Counted from the first letter of the stretch, positions 1-8,025 are shown. The stretch is DNA of 12,101 nucleotides from Oxalobacter formigenes (GCA_019424645.1 JAHYZB010000059.1:1-12101); one strand, 5' to 3'. Translations and numbers: made by a program. The notes: a model not told the origin generated them from the sequence alone.

Positions 1-788
1 GGGCGCAGCTGTATCTCGGTACGCTGTATGCCAATGGGGTTCATGTGAAAGCCAATCCCGGCGAGGCGGAAAAATGGTTGTCGACTGCCGCAGGACACGG
101 GTCTCCCATGATTCAGCTGTATCTCGGACTGATGTATGGTCAGGGCAGGGGGGTACCCCGTGATCTGGACAAATCGCTTTTCTGGGTGGAAAAGGCGGCG
201 GACAGGGGCTTGCCGCTGGCGCAATTGGCGAGGGGCCTGTTTGCCTCGTTTTCCCATTATTATCCCCGGGACGATAAAAAGGCTGTTCTGTATCTGACGA
301 AAGCGGCGGAGCAGGGGATGCCGATGGCCCAGTTTTATCTGGCTCTGATGTATCAGCGCGGCCGGGGTGTCGGGCAGAGCAACGATGAGGCATTGCACTG
401 GAATATGCTGGCGGCGGAGCAGGGGTATCCGGATGCCGAGTATGCGATGTCGCGTATGGCGGAACTCGGCATTGGGGTGACGGCCGATAAATCATGGAGC
501 ATGATGTGGCTGGATCGTGCCGCCCATCACGGGATGCCTGTGGCGCAGTATCAGATGGGGGTGGCTTATCTGGAAGGAAAGTCGGTACCTCAGGATTTGC
601 CGGTTGCGGCGGCCTGGTTTTACAAGGCGGCCATGCAGGGCAATGCCGATGCCCAGTTGCGGCTCGGTTATATGTATGCCAGGGGTCTCGGGGTTCCTGT
701 CGATAGACAGAAAGCCATTGCCTGGCTGGGGAAGGCAGCCGGGGCAGGGAATCCGGTTGCAGGACAGTGGCTAAAGCAACTGGATTGA
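1..788 (+). CDS. Sel1-repeat (SLR) protein, 5' end outside the window
   Basis: The frame is open from base 3 and encodes 261 visible residues. The stretch before the GTG at 45 (AQLYLGTLYANGVHV) is itself a good Sel1 repeat, so 45 is not the start and the gene begins left of the window. About seven helix-turn-helix units of roughly 36 residues are visible, with the usual A-Q-x-x-L-G-x-x-Y-x-x-G-x-G-V ... A-x-x-W-x-x-K-A-A signature; one (around residues 71-92 of the visible part, ARGLFASFSHYYPRDD) is degenerate. The product ends soon after its last repeat. Sel1 repeats form solenoids that bind proteins; in bacteria they occur in envelope, signalling and immunity proteins. The partner is unknown and localisation cannot be judged without the N-terminus. 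A strong terminator follows, so this is the last gene of its transcript. Confidence 0.9.
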   Translation, partial: AQLYLGTLYANGVHVKANPGEAEKWLSTAAGHGSPMIQLYLGLMYGQGRGVPRDLDKSLFWVEKAADRGLPLAQLARGLFASFSHYYPRDDKKAVLYLTKAAEQGMPMAQFYLALMYQRGRGVGQSNDEALHWNMLAAEQGYPDAEYAMSRMAELGIGVTADKSWSMMWLDRAAHHGMPVAQYQMGVAYLEGKSVPQDLPVAAAWFYKAAMQGNADAQLRLGYMYARGLGVPVDRQKAIAWLGKAAGAGNPVAGQWLKQLD

Positions 789-828
789 CCGCGATAAGGA
801 CGAATCCGGAATCGGAAACGGTTGGCAG

Positions 829-853
829 AAAAGGGGCGTAAAGCCCCTTTTTT
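829..853 (+). terminator. Intrinsic terminator after the first Sel1-repeat gene
   Basis: AAAAGGGGC (829-837) pairs perfectly with GCCCCTTTT (843-851) around the five-base loop GTAAA, and the 3' arm runs into six T residues (848-853). It lies about 40 bases after the stop at 788 and separates the Sel1-repeat gene from the transporter gene. Confidence 0.9.
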
Positions 854-1020
854 GATGGGGTTTATGTTCGCTTTGGCGGGTTTGTCGGCTTGATAGGGTA
901 TAAAATATTTCACTGCGGCATTTTTTTTGCATTGCCGTTTTGTCTTCCGTTTTCCCGTTTTTTATCTTTTTTGCCTTTGTGACGCACAGGCTTGCATGGG
1001 TATGGATTTTTCAACGTCTT

Positions 1021-2409
1021 ATGATTTCGTTTTCTGTCAGTCTTGTCTTGCTGGTGGTGGGATATTGGGTTTATGGCCGTTATACCGAGAAGGTGTTCGG
1101 GATCGATCCTGACCGTAAAACGCCGGCTTATGCTCTCCGTGACAATGTTGATTATGTTCCCTTGCCGGGGTGGCGGGTTTTCCTGATCCAGTTTTTGAAT
1201 ATTGCCGGTCTTGGCCCGATTTTCGGGGCGATTATGGGGGCGAAGTTCGGCGCGTCGGCGTATTTGTGGATTGTTCTGGGCTGTATTTTCGCCGGGGCGG
1301 TGCATGATTATTTTTCGGGGATGATGTCCTTGCGCACGGGTGGCATCAGTTATCCGGAGATTATCGGCAAGTTCATGGGCAAGCCGTTCATGCAGGTGGT
1401 GAGGGTGTTCACGCCGGTTATGATGATTCTGGTGGGGACGGTGTTTGTGGCGGGGCCTGCGGGGTTGCTGGTGAGCCTGACGAAGGAAACGCTGGGCTTC
1501 GGTTTTTTGACCTGGGTGGTGATCATTTTCGTGTATTACATTGCGGCGACGCTCTTGCCGATTGATCAGGTGATCGGGCGGCTTTATCCGCTTTTTGCGG
1601 CGGCGCTTCTGTTTATGGCGTTCGGGATTCTTTTTAGTCTGTATATGCACATGCCGGCTTTGCCGGAGGTGACGGATGGTTTGATGAATACGCATCCACA
1701 GGCACTGACGACGCCACTGTTTCCGATGCTGTTCGTGACGATTGCCTGCGGGGCGATTTCGGGTTTTCATGCGACGCAGTCGCCGATGATGGCACGTTGC
1801 ATGATGAATGAGCGGCAGGGGCGGCCGATTTTTTTCGGGGCGATGATTGCGGAAGGGGTGGTGGCGCTGATCTGGGCGGCAGCGGCCAATTATGCGTTCC
1901 ATACCACGGAAGGGAAGGCGTTTTTCACGAGTGGCAACGCGGCGCTGGTGGTGGATTTCGTGTCGAAGAACTGGCTGGGGACACTGGGGGGCGCGCTGGC
2001 GGTGCTGGGGGTGATTGCGGCACCGATTACGTCGGGGGATACGGCTTTCCGTTCGGCCCGGCTGATTATTGCGGATGCCCTGAAACTTGACCAGAAGAGT
2101 ATTTTCAACCGGCTTTTGGTGTCATTGCCGCTTTTCGTGGGCAGTTCGGCGCTGATGTTTATCGATTTCAATGTGATCTGGCGGTATTTTGCCTGGTCGA
2201 ACCAGATTCTGTCGACGATTACGCTATGGGCGATTTCGATTTATCTGGTGATTAACCGGAAGAATGTCTGGATCACGTTTATTCCCGCGCTCTTTATGAC
2301 GACGGTGGTGTCGGCGGTTTTCTTTGTGCGTTATAAAAACGGGTTGAATGCGGAAGGGGCGAAGGACAAGGCGTCGGCAGAGGCGGAGATTGCGGCAAAG
2401 GGGCAGTGA
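1021..2409 (+). CDS. Short CstA-family (carbon starvation protein A) transporter
   Basis: The product is a 462-residue polytopic inner-membrane protein. The N-terminus (MISFSVSLVLLVVGYWVYGR, then Y-x-E-K-V-F-G and D-R-K-T-P-A) is typical of CstA proteins. Further family blocks are QFLNIAGLGPIFGAIMGA at 57-74, GCIFAGAVHDYFSGMMSLR at 87-105, ISGFHATQSPMMARCM at 246-261, PITSGDTAFRSAR at 335-347 and WRYFAWSNQ at 387-395. Characterised relatives (E. coli CstA and BtsT, about 700 residues) import peptides or pyruvate by proton symport. This is the shorter family form, so the substrate is not assigned. I chose ATG 1021 because the first helix starts there as in relatives; the frame is open upstream to a TTG at 940, but that extension looks unrelated. 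Neither start has a good ribosome site. The hydrophilic tail (about 441-462, Ala/Lys/Glu-rich) is probably cytoplasmic. No clear terminator follows. Confidence 0.93.
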   Translation: MISFSVSLVLLVVGYWVYGRYTEKVFGIDPDRKTPAYALRDNVDYVPLPGWRVFLIQFLNIAGLGPIFGAIMGAKFGASAYLWIVLGCIFAGAVHDYFSGMMSLRTGGISYPEIIGKFMGKPFMQVVRVFTPVMMILVGTVFVAGPAGLLVSLTKETLGFGFLTWVVIIFVYYIAATLLPIDQVIGRLYPLFAAALLFMAFGILFSLYMHMPALPEVTDGLMNTHPQALTTPLFPMLFVTIACGAISGFHATQSPMMARCMMNERQGRPIFFGAMIAEGVVALIWAAAANYAFHTTEGKAFFTSGNAALVVDFVSKNWLGTLGGALAVLGVIAAPITSGDTAFRSARLIIADALKLDQKSIFNRLLVSLPLFVGSSALMFIDFNVIWRYFAWSNQILSTITLWAISIYLVINRKNVWITFIPALFMTTVVSAVFFVRYKNGLNAEGAKDKASAEAEIAAKGQ

Positions 2410-2519
2410 GGCTCTTTGATTTGAATGGTTCTTGCCAGAGGCTTCTTTCTTTTTCAAGTGGATAAATGATTTAAAAAGGGCGTAAGGGTGTTACTGGCCC
2501 AGCTCATATAGCCCCCTGT

Positions 2520-2852
2520 ATGATGAAAATTTTATTAATATTTTTCAGTTTTGCTGCCGGATTACTCTTTTTTGTTTATGGCCATGCTGCCGATTTTGAC
2601 AGGAATATGATCCGGAATTGCAAAAGTGTGGCAGAGAAACTGGAAAAACAGAACAGCAAATTTCCCACGATAAATGACGCGTCAATCACACCCCTTTACA
2701 CGTGGCGCGCATCGGTTTGCGAAACGCCACCGTCAGGAAAAGGGGATGTTACCGCTTTATGTGATGCCCAAACCGTCAGTGGCTTGCATGTTTTCTTTTG
2801 GGAGAAGAAAAACAATCATTTTTCCGAACGGAATTTTCTTGTTTGCCAATAG
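2520..2852 (+). CDS. Small exported four-cysteine protein, unknown function
   Basis: A 110-residue product that I do not recognise. Residues 1-24 form a clear signal peptide (Met-Met-Lys, a hydrophobic core rich in Leu/Ile/Phe, and a small-residue end GHAA before Asp25). The mature part of about 86 residues has four cysteines (C34, C67, C81, C109), which would allow two disulfides in the periplasm, plus aromatic segments around LYTW (59-62) and VFFW (91-94). Two ATG codons are adjacent (2520, 2523) and neither has a good Shine-Dalgarno sequence. Base composition is clearly more AT-rich than the neighbouring transporter and Sel1 genes, which may reflect recent acquisition. It stands alone, with no close partner on its strand. 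The signal peptide and even cysteine count support a real gene, but homology is needed to be sure. Confidence 0.6.
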   Translation: MMKILLIFFSFAAGLLFFVYGHAADFDRNMIRNCKSVAEKLEKQNSKFPTINDASITPLYTWRASVCETPPSGKGDVTALCDAQTVSGLHVFFWEKKNNHFSERNFLVCQ

Positions 2853-3069
2853 CCATTTATTATCGGCGTCCAAAACCATTTATGACGAATGGGATTAATA
2901 TTCATTTTCATGCGGCATAATCACTCCCATGCATGTTTCAAGTCACTCACGGTGACAAGGATTCAATTTCTGATGAATACCGGCTTTTCCTTGTCTTGAA
3001 GCAGCCCTTTCATAAAATAGCTGTGAAGGGCCACTGAACTGTTTTTGATATTTATTTCCGGAAAAAGCC

Positions 3070-4185
3070 TTATTTCGGGAATTTGACCTGAACGGGGATG
3101 GCGCTGCCACGAGTTGTCCCATTGCCCAGCTGGCCTTCACGATTGTCGCCCCATGCCCAGACGGTTCCATCTTTTTTGAGAACGAGGGAATGCAAATCGC
3201 CTGCCGCGATTTCGCTGGCCTGATCCATGACTTGATGGGGAGCCTTGTCTGCGTAAATGGTGGAGGAATGGGCTGCGGAGCCGTAACCGGAAGCCCAGAC
3301 GGAGCCGTCTTTTTTCAGGTAAAGCTCGTGATATTGGCCTAAAGCGATATCGGCCACATTGTCGATATTGGTCACCCGTGTGGGAACCAGATGGGGCGGA
3401 TCAAGACACTCGGCCTGATTGATGTTGAATTCACCGGCATACCAGACAGTCCCGTCATTGGCAACGATATAGGATTCGCCCCAGCGAGTAGCGATTTTGG
3501 TGACTTTCCGTTGCCCGAGTGCTTGGAGTTTGACCTTGACGGGTTTGACGTGTTCTTTCCGGTTGCCAATACCGAGGGCACCGCACTGGTTGTCACCCCA
3601 AGCCCATAACGTGCCGTCTTTTTGAAGAGCCAGCGTGTGGTAATAGTTTGAACTGACCTGAATCACGTCGTTCATGATTTTACGAGGAATAATAGTGTCT
3701 TTACGACCGGCATCCCCCCGCTGGGCTCCCCAATGGCCCCAGCCCCATAGGGAATTATCCGGTTTGATGGCAAAAATAGTACCCGTGCCATTTACGGCAA
3801 TAGCCTGATCCAGAACCTGTCTGGAAGTATCGACGAAAGCCGAATTCATTCGCTTGTCTTTCGGAAAAAGACGCAGTTGCCCGTAAAGGGTATTTCCCCA
3901 GCCCCAGAGCGATCCATCCTGTTTAATGACGAAAGTCGTGTTGCTGTTGAAGTTGGACTGGACAGAACGTCCTTCTTTCATGGCAATGGACGGGATCAGT
4001 TCATTACTGACCCCGTCAAGACTGGACCCTCCCCAAACCCAGACGTTTCCGCTGGAATCGATATAGAGACTGTGGATCAGGCCACCGGATAGATGCTTAT
4101 TCTGGACCGGTTGTGCCGCAGCGACGCACAGACTGAAAAATAAACCGGTAATGAAACAGCCGAATTTGAGGATGGTTTTTTTCAT
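3070..4185 (-). CDS. Exported RCC1-repeat (seven-bladed propeller) protein
   Basis: The product has 371 residues. A signal peptide (residues 1-24, cleavage likely after the Ala-Ala-Ala at 22-24) is followed by seven RCC1-type repeats, each with the core H-S/T-L-x-L-x-x-D-G-x-[LV]-W-x-W-G; these cores lie near residues 38-52, 83-97, 136-150, 183-197, 236-251, 286-300 and 332-346. Seven repeats is the number that closes a complete RCC1 beta-propeller, so the protein looks intact. Such propellers are protein-binding scaffolds; no enzyme motif is visible. The start is supported by AAGAGA seven bases upstream. It begins 9 bases after the stop of the muramidase gene and is almost certainly co-transcribed with it, which raises the possibility that it binds or neutralises that enzyme in the periplasm (inference). 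It is paralogous to the RCC1 protein at 8593-9825; the last two repeats are nearly identical in pattern. Confidence 0.92.
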   Translation of the reverse strand: MKKTILKFGCFITGLFFSLCVAAAQPVQNKHLSGGLIHSLYIDSSGNVWVWGGSSLDGVSNELIPSIAMKEGRSVQSNFNSNTTFVIKQDGSLWGWGNTLYGQLRLFPKDKRMNSAFVDTSRQVLDQAIAVNGTGTIFAIKPDNSLWGWGHWGAQRGDAGRKDTIIPRKIMNDVIQVSSNYYHTLALQKDGTLWAWGDNQCGALGIGNRKEHVKPVKVKLQALGQRKVTKIATRWGESYIVANDGTVWYAGEFNINQAECLDPPHLVPTRVTNIDNVADIALGQYHELYLKKDGSVWASGYGSAAHSSTIYADKAPHQVMDQASEIAAGDLHSLVLKKDGTVWAWGDNREGQLGNGTTRGSAIPVQVKFPK

Positions 4186-4194
4186 ACTTGTCTC

Positions 4195-5874
4195 TTAACG
4201 TTTTTTCTTGCCCCATAGGAATTCGTGTTCTTTCCGGAACCTGCCCGCTTTCCAGCCCTGTTTCGAATCTTCATATCGCTGAATCTGGTTTAGCCATTGT
4301 TCTCCGGCCGTGTCCCAGTCGTTTCGGAGGATGGACTGGTGAATGTCGGGATGTTTTTTAATCCAGCCTTGCCCTTCATTATAATAACGGGAAAAAATAA
4401 TGGTCTGTTGATCCGTGTTCATTTCATGGAAATAAGGCGCATCCGGCCATGTTTTCCGTTGTTTGGCGACCTCGGTATCCCAGTGCCGGATCGCTTTTTT
4501 TCCCATGTCGATCAAGATACAGCGGTTGAGAGTATTGGTTTCATCCTCGCTTAATGTCAGGGGATGATTTCTCAGAAATTTGACCGCGTCACTCCGTTTT
4601 TTACCCAGATAAGGAGCGAATTTCTGTACGAGTGACTCAGGCAATCCCATGGCCCGGAGTTCATCAGGACGTTTTCTCTGACCGAGGTCGAAACCCGAGC
4701 CGATGGTGACACCCGATGAGTTGCCTTTGGCGGTTTTTTCCGACCAGGGGACATAGGCTTTTTTATGCGACCCGCCTTCATACTGGCTCAAGAGCTCGTT
4801 ATTGATGCCAACGGGTTTGCACCCGTTTTTTCGGGTCAATTCCGCGTTGATGTCCAGAGTTTCTTCCGGTGTGATGAAACGGCTGTTTTTTTTCGGAACG
4901 ATGCCCTTAACAGGTCTGACAGGCAACGGAGCGCAGCTGCCATAATCGGGTGAAGTTTGCTGTGAGGAATCGGAAAAACCGTTAGTTTTGCCTGCGGCGT
5001 TTGTCTGTCCATGAGATCCTTGTGATTTGGGATAGCCATACATTTCCCGGATATCGTCTTCTGTGGCGGCGCTGTTGAACTGGCCGAATGCCTGATTGAA
5101 GGTATTCATGACGTTTTCAGCAAGAGACGGTGGTTTGGTGGTGTCGCTCGTACCGCCCGTTCCTGACGGGCGTGGGGTGGTGTTTTCGGGTTGGATGGGC
5201 ACTTGCGCCGGTCTGCTGACATGTCGCTGTCTTTGAACAGGCTGCGACCTGACCGGGGCCGGAGTTCCTTCTGTTTGTGCCGGTGCAGCCGGTTCTTCCC
5301 TGATGGGGGCTTGAGAAGTCTGGCCCGACAGTCTGAAATCGGGAACAGGGTTTTGATAAGGGGGTCTGCGCTCTCCAAAAATGTGTTTAAGTACCTGCCG
5401 TCCGAAGTCGGTTCCGTCCAGTGGAGCCTGTAAATTTTGTCCTTTTCCATCTTGCTGTCCGAAAGGGACATCTTTCTCCTTTTGCCTGGCTTGTCCCATT
5501 TGATCATAGGGGGCATTTGTGTCCGGGACAAAGGGCTTTTGCCTGATGGTGGGAAGATTAACGCCTTCTCCCTCGACATCAAACGGATGCCCTTTGTATA
5601 AATCTGGCATGTCTGAGCCAAGTGGATCAGGCTTGGCCTGTACTCTATCAAACTTCGGATTCAAACCCGCCTGCTCCTGTCTTTCCCTCTGGGCCTTCTC
5701 TTCATAATACGAAGGCGTACGGAAAAACGGGGTATGTGTGTCTTCGGGGTCAGGCAGTTTGTCGGTCAGGCCGAGTTTGTACATGTGGTATGCCGTGATG
5801 TTATTGCGGTCGGGGGAATATTTCGGCAAACCGTCGTCGTCGATTTCCATGCCGAATTGATTGTTTATACTCAT
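4195..5874 (-). CDS. Protein with C-terminal pesticin/T4-lysozyme-like muramidase domain
   Basis: A 559-residue product with no signal peptide or membrane segment. Numbering here counts from the upstream ATG at 5886 (563 residues). Residues about 45-345 are rich in Pro, Gln, Gly and charged residues and look disordered. Residues about 362-563 form a lysozyme-like domain: QYEGG (Glu370), SGVTIG (Thr394) and GFDLGQ (Asp400). The spacing E-23-T-5-D closely matches the catalytic Glu178, Thr201 and Asp207 reported for pesticin, so it should cleave the glycan strand of peptidoglycan. Start: the ATG at 5874 has GAGG six bases upstream, while the ATG at 5886 has no ribosome site, so 5874 is preferred. 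An enzyme acting on the wall without a signal peptide needs another way out: a contact-dependent or type VI-like secretion route, lysis, or phage origin. The first 40 residues (MSINNQFGMEIDDDGLPKYS onward) are unlike anything I recognise and could be a delivery signal. The exported RCC1 gene follows within 9 bases. Confidence 0.85.
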   Translation of the reverse strand: MSINNQFGMEIDDDGLPKYSPDRNNITAYHMYKLGLTDKLPDPEDTHTPFFRTPSYYEEKAQRERQEQAGLNPKFDRVQAKPDPLGSDMPDLYKGHPFDVEGEGVNLPTIRQKPFVPDTNAPYDQMGQARQKEKDVPFGQQDGKGQNLQAPLDGTDFGRQVLKHIFGERRPPYQNPVPDFRLSGQTSQAPIREEPAAPAQTEGTPAPVRSQPVQRQRHVSRPAQVPIQPENTTPRPSGTGGTSDTTKPPSLAENVMNTFNQAFGQFNSAATEDDIREMYGYPKSQGSHGQTNAAGKTNGFSDSSQQTSPDYGSCAPLPVRPVKGIVPKKNSRFITPEETLDINAELTRKNGCKPVGINNELLSQYEGGSHKKAYVPWSEKTAKGNSSGVTIGSGFDLGQRKRPDELRAMGLPESLVQKFAPYLGKKRSDAVKFLRNHPLTLSEDETNTLNRCILIDMGKKAIRHWDTEVAKQRKTWPDAPYFHEMNTDQQTIIFSRYYNEGQGWIKKHPDIHQSILRNDWDTAGEQWLNQIQRYEDSKQGWKAGRFRKEHEFLWGKKKR

Positions 5875-5977
5875 AAGGATCCTCATGTTTAATGGCAGGC
5901 TGTTTATTGCCTGTACTGGATATGGGTAAAAGTGAAACGCTTCAATTATTTATACACCCGTTTCATGGCTCTTCCGG

Positions 5978-5997
5978 ACATTTGTGGCACATTTGTG
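5978..5997. repeat. Paired 9-base direct repeat, possible operator
   Basis: ACATTTGTG occurs at 5978-5986 and again at 5989-5997, so the copies are 11 bases apart, about one helical turn. They lie about 100 bases upstream of the muramidase start, a plausible place for a regulator that binds as a dimer on one face of the helix. The second copy, read with its preceding C, has CACA/TGTG arms around TT. Function is not shown. Confidence 0.3.
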
Positions 5998-6135
5998 AAG
6001 GGGCGGTTTTACAGGATGAGCGATATTTGATGATTATTGTTTTAAATCATTTTATTATCGTGTTTTATTCATTAAATACATGATGTAGAAAATGCCTGTT
6101 TTCTTCGGTTGGCTCGTTCTGTTTTGCGGTTATTT

Positions 6136-6165
6136 CTTCTGTCAACCCCTGAACAGAAGTTTTTT
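6136..6165 (+). terminator. Terminator-like hairpin in the divergent region
   Basis: CTTCTGT (6136-6142) pairs with ACAGAAG (6153-6159) around a ten-base loop, and six T residues follow (6160-6165). The stem is only moderately stable. No plus-strand gene lies directly upstream, so it would end either a short untranslated RNA or nothing at all. Confidence 0.35.
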
Positions 6166-6289
6166 CAATGTGTTTAAAGGGGGCAAAAAACGGGGTGGTG
6201 GAACCTGTTTTTGGTTGAGGGAGGGAAACTGGTAAAGGAATATAAAAGTGTGAAAGGGATGGCTTTCAGCCTGTTTTTCCGGTTGCCTA

Positions 6290-6295
6290 TATAAT
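6290..6295 (+). promoter_or_regulatory. Candidate -10 box for the Sel1-repeat gene
   Basis: A perfect TATAAT lies about 80 bases before the preferred start at 6374, giving a leader of roughly 70 bases. No good -35 hexamer is found at 16-18 bases upstream (the sequence there is CAGCCT-like), so activation by a regulator, or a different promoter, is possible. Confidence 0.4.
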
Positions 6296-6373
6296 GAACC
6301 GATTGCGTTCTGGAAATGTTTTTTTGCCAATGTGGCGGCGGGTTTGCCGATGGCTTTGTCATACGGGTTTTCG

Positions 6374-7843
6374 ATGAAGAGACGGTTTTTTTATGGTGTG
6401 CTGTTTGCGGTGCTGGCGGGGTTTTCTGCCGGTGCGTTGGCGTCTGCGTCCGGCTTGTCGGACGGGCTGGCGCAGCTGAAACAGCGGCAGTTCGAGGCAG
6501 CTTATGCGACGCTTCTGCCGGAGGCGGAGAAGGGGAATTCCCGTGCGGCGCTGGAGGTTGGCAAGTTGCTGTTGACGGGCCGCGGGGTGGCAAAGGATGA
6601 AGAGGCGGCGGTGAAGTGGCTTCTGGTGGCGGCGGATGCTGGCAACCGGGATGCTCAGTATATGCTGGGGGCGATGTCGATGGAGGGGATTGGTCTGCCA
6701 AAGGACAGACAGGTGGCGTTGACCTGGCTGTCGAAGGCGGCGGTACAGGGGGATGCGCGTGCGAAGACGGCTTTGGGGATTCTGATGCAGTCCAGTGGAA
6801 CGGGAACACAGCATACGGAACAGGCTGCCCAGTGGTTTGAGCGGGCGGCGGCTTCGGGGGAACCGGAGGCACAACGGCGCTGGGCGCTGATGCTGGCGTC
6901 TGGCCGGGGTGTGGCCAAGAATGAGGGGGAGGCGCTGAAGTGGTTCAGGAAGGCGGCTGTCGCCGGGGATGTGGAGGCGCAACGCAATCTGGGGATTATG
7001 CTCTCGACCGGTAAGGGTGTGAAGGACGGAAAGCCGGATTTTGGGGAAGCGGCTCGCTGGTACGGGATGGCTGCGAAGAAGGGGGATGCGAAGGCGCAGT
7101 ATGGGCTGGGCATTTTGTATGCGAAGGGGCAGGGGGTGGCTGTCGATCAGGAAAAGGCTTTGATTCTGTATCGCATGGCAGCGGTTCAGGGCTTGGCGAC
7201 GGCGGAGTATGCCGTGGGGCTGGCGTATGCGTATGGACGGGGGACGGCCCAGAATGATGTGAAGGCGGCGGATTGGTTTGAGGCGGCGGCGAAGCAGGGG
7301 GTGGTGCGTGCGCAATATAATCTCGGTATGATGATGGAGGCGGGACGTGGTCGGCCGGTGGATACGGTGGCGGCCAGCAAGTGGTTTTTGATGGCGGCGG
7401 AAAAGGGATTGCGGGAGGCGCAATATAATATGGGGTATCACTTTGCTGAAGGGCTGGGGGTGCCGCGTGATATGGCAAAGGCGGTGTTCTGGTATGAAAA
7501 GGCGGCCTCTGCCGGGGATGTGAAGGCCCAGTACAATCTGGGGATGATGTATCTGAATGGGGTGAACGGGAAGCCGGACGACGAGAAGGCGGCTTTTTTC
7601 TACCGGATGGCTGCGGAAGCCGGGCATGGCCCGGCAATGTACCGGCTGGCGGTGCTGTATGAGGAAGGCCGGGGGGTAAAGCAGAGTTATCAGCTGGCGG
7701 GGGAATGGTATGAGCGGGCGGATCTGGCAGCGAAAGAAAAGATTGACGAGGCGATGAAGAAGAATCCCCATCCGTTTGTGCAACGGACGCTACTGGTTCC
7801 CGATGATTTGAATCAGGCTGGGGGCAAGTTGGCGGGACATTAG
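6374..7843 (+). CDS. Exported Sel1-repeat (SLR) protein, about eleven repeats
   Basis: The product has 489 residues from ATG 6374. I chose this start because it gives a textbook signal peptide (MKRRFFYGVLFAVLAGFSAG then ALA, cleavage near residue 23); the frame is open further up to GTG 6332 and ATG 6350, which would bury the signal. The ribosome site is weak for all three. From about residue 55 to 450 there are roughly eleven Sel1 units of 36-39 residues with the A-Q-Y-x-L-G-x-x-Y-x-x-G-x-G-V and W-[YF]-x-x-A-A signatures; YNLGMM occurs in two of them. One unit (about 200-238) and another (about 383-420) carry small insertions in the loop. The whole product should be a right-handed alpha solenoid in the periplasm, acting as a protein-binding scaffold with an unknown partner. 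It is a paralogue-type companion of the Sel1 protein at the left edge. Confidence 0.93.
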   Translation: MKRRFFYGVLFAVLAGFSAGALASASGLSDGLAQLKQRQFEAAYATLLPEAEKGNSRAALEVGKLLLTGRGVAKDEEAAVKWLLVAADAGNRDAQYMLGAMSMEGIGLPKDRQVALTWLSKAAVQGDARAKTALGILMQSSGTGTQHTEQAAQWFERAAASGEPEAQRRWALMLASGRGVAKNEGEALKWFRKAAVAGDVEAQRNLGIMLSTGKGVKDGKPDFGEAARWYGMAAKKGDAKAQYGLGILYAKGQGVAVDQEKALILYRMAAVQGLATAEYAVGLAYAYGRGTAQNDVKAADWFEAAAKQGVVRAQYNLGMMMEAGRGRPVDTVAASKWFLMAAEKGLREAQYNMGYHFAEGLGVPRDMAKAVFWYEKAASAGDVKAQYNLGMMYLNGVNGKPDDEKAAFFYRMAAEAGHGPAMYRLAVLYEEGRGVKQSYQLAGEWYERADLAAKEKIDEAMKKNPHPFVQRTLLVPDDLNQAGGKLAGH

Positions 7844-7858
7844 GTGTGGTGCGGGTTT

Positions 7859-7880
7859 GAGACGTTCGGGCTCATTTTTT
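7859..7880 (+). terminator. Weak terminator-like hairpin after the second Sel1 gene
   Basis: GAGAC (7859-7863) and GGCTC (7869-7873) can pair with one mismatch around GTTCG, and six T residues follow (7875-7880). It sits 16 bases after the stop. The short imperfect stem makes it a weak candidate, so read-through into the FKBP gene is possible. Confidence 0.35.
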
Positions 7881-8025
7881 GTCCAAAATACCGGCCCAGG
7901 CCGTTTAATGAAATAGTTTCCGATTTTTATCAAATGTTTGTGCATATGCCTGTTGTAGCATCCAGTAAACAAGGATTTGTTTTGATTGTTTAATTTGATG
8001 TTATTTCAACAGGAAGGAAGTTCTT

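Larger units (their letters stand above)
5875..6373. other. AT-rich divergent intergenic control region
   Basis: This stretch separates the minus-strand muramidase unit from the plus-strand Sel1 gene. I see no convincing gene in it; the short frames present lack ribosome sites and protein-like composition. It holds a pair of 9-base direct repeats (5978-5997), one copy of the TTCATTAAA motif (6068-6076), a terminator-like hairpin (6136-6165) and a plus-strand -10 box (6290-6295). The central part, about 6020-6080, is the most AT-rich. No well-spaced minus-strand promoter for the muramidase unit stands out; TTGAAG followed 17 bases later by TATCCA is the best weak candidate. Confidence 0.6.

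Noticed and set aside
940..1020. N-terminal extension of the CstA-family protein from a TTG start
   Set aside because: It has no ribosome site, and the typical family start (M-I-S-F-S-V-S-L-V-L-L) coincides with the ATG at 1021.
910..1902. 330-codon minus-strand open frame across the CstA-family gene
   Set aside because: The product is mostly Arg, His, Asn and Pro without domain character, and the opposite strand carries a well-conserved transporter.
3000..3069. Possible minus-strand terminator after the first RCC1 gene (GCCCTT and AAGGGC arms)
   Set aside because: The loop is long, the stem is bulged and no T tract follows on the minus strand.
6359..7783. 474-codon minus-strand open frame across the second Sel1 gene
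   Set aside because: It is the antisense shadow of a clear Sel1-repeat gene. Its product is a low-complexity run of His, Arg, Pro and Leu that mirrors the GC-biased repeats on the other strand.
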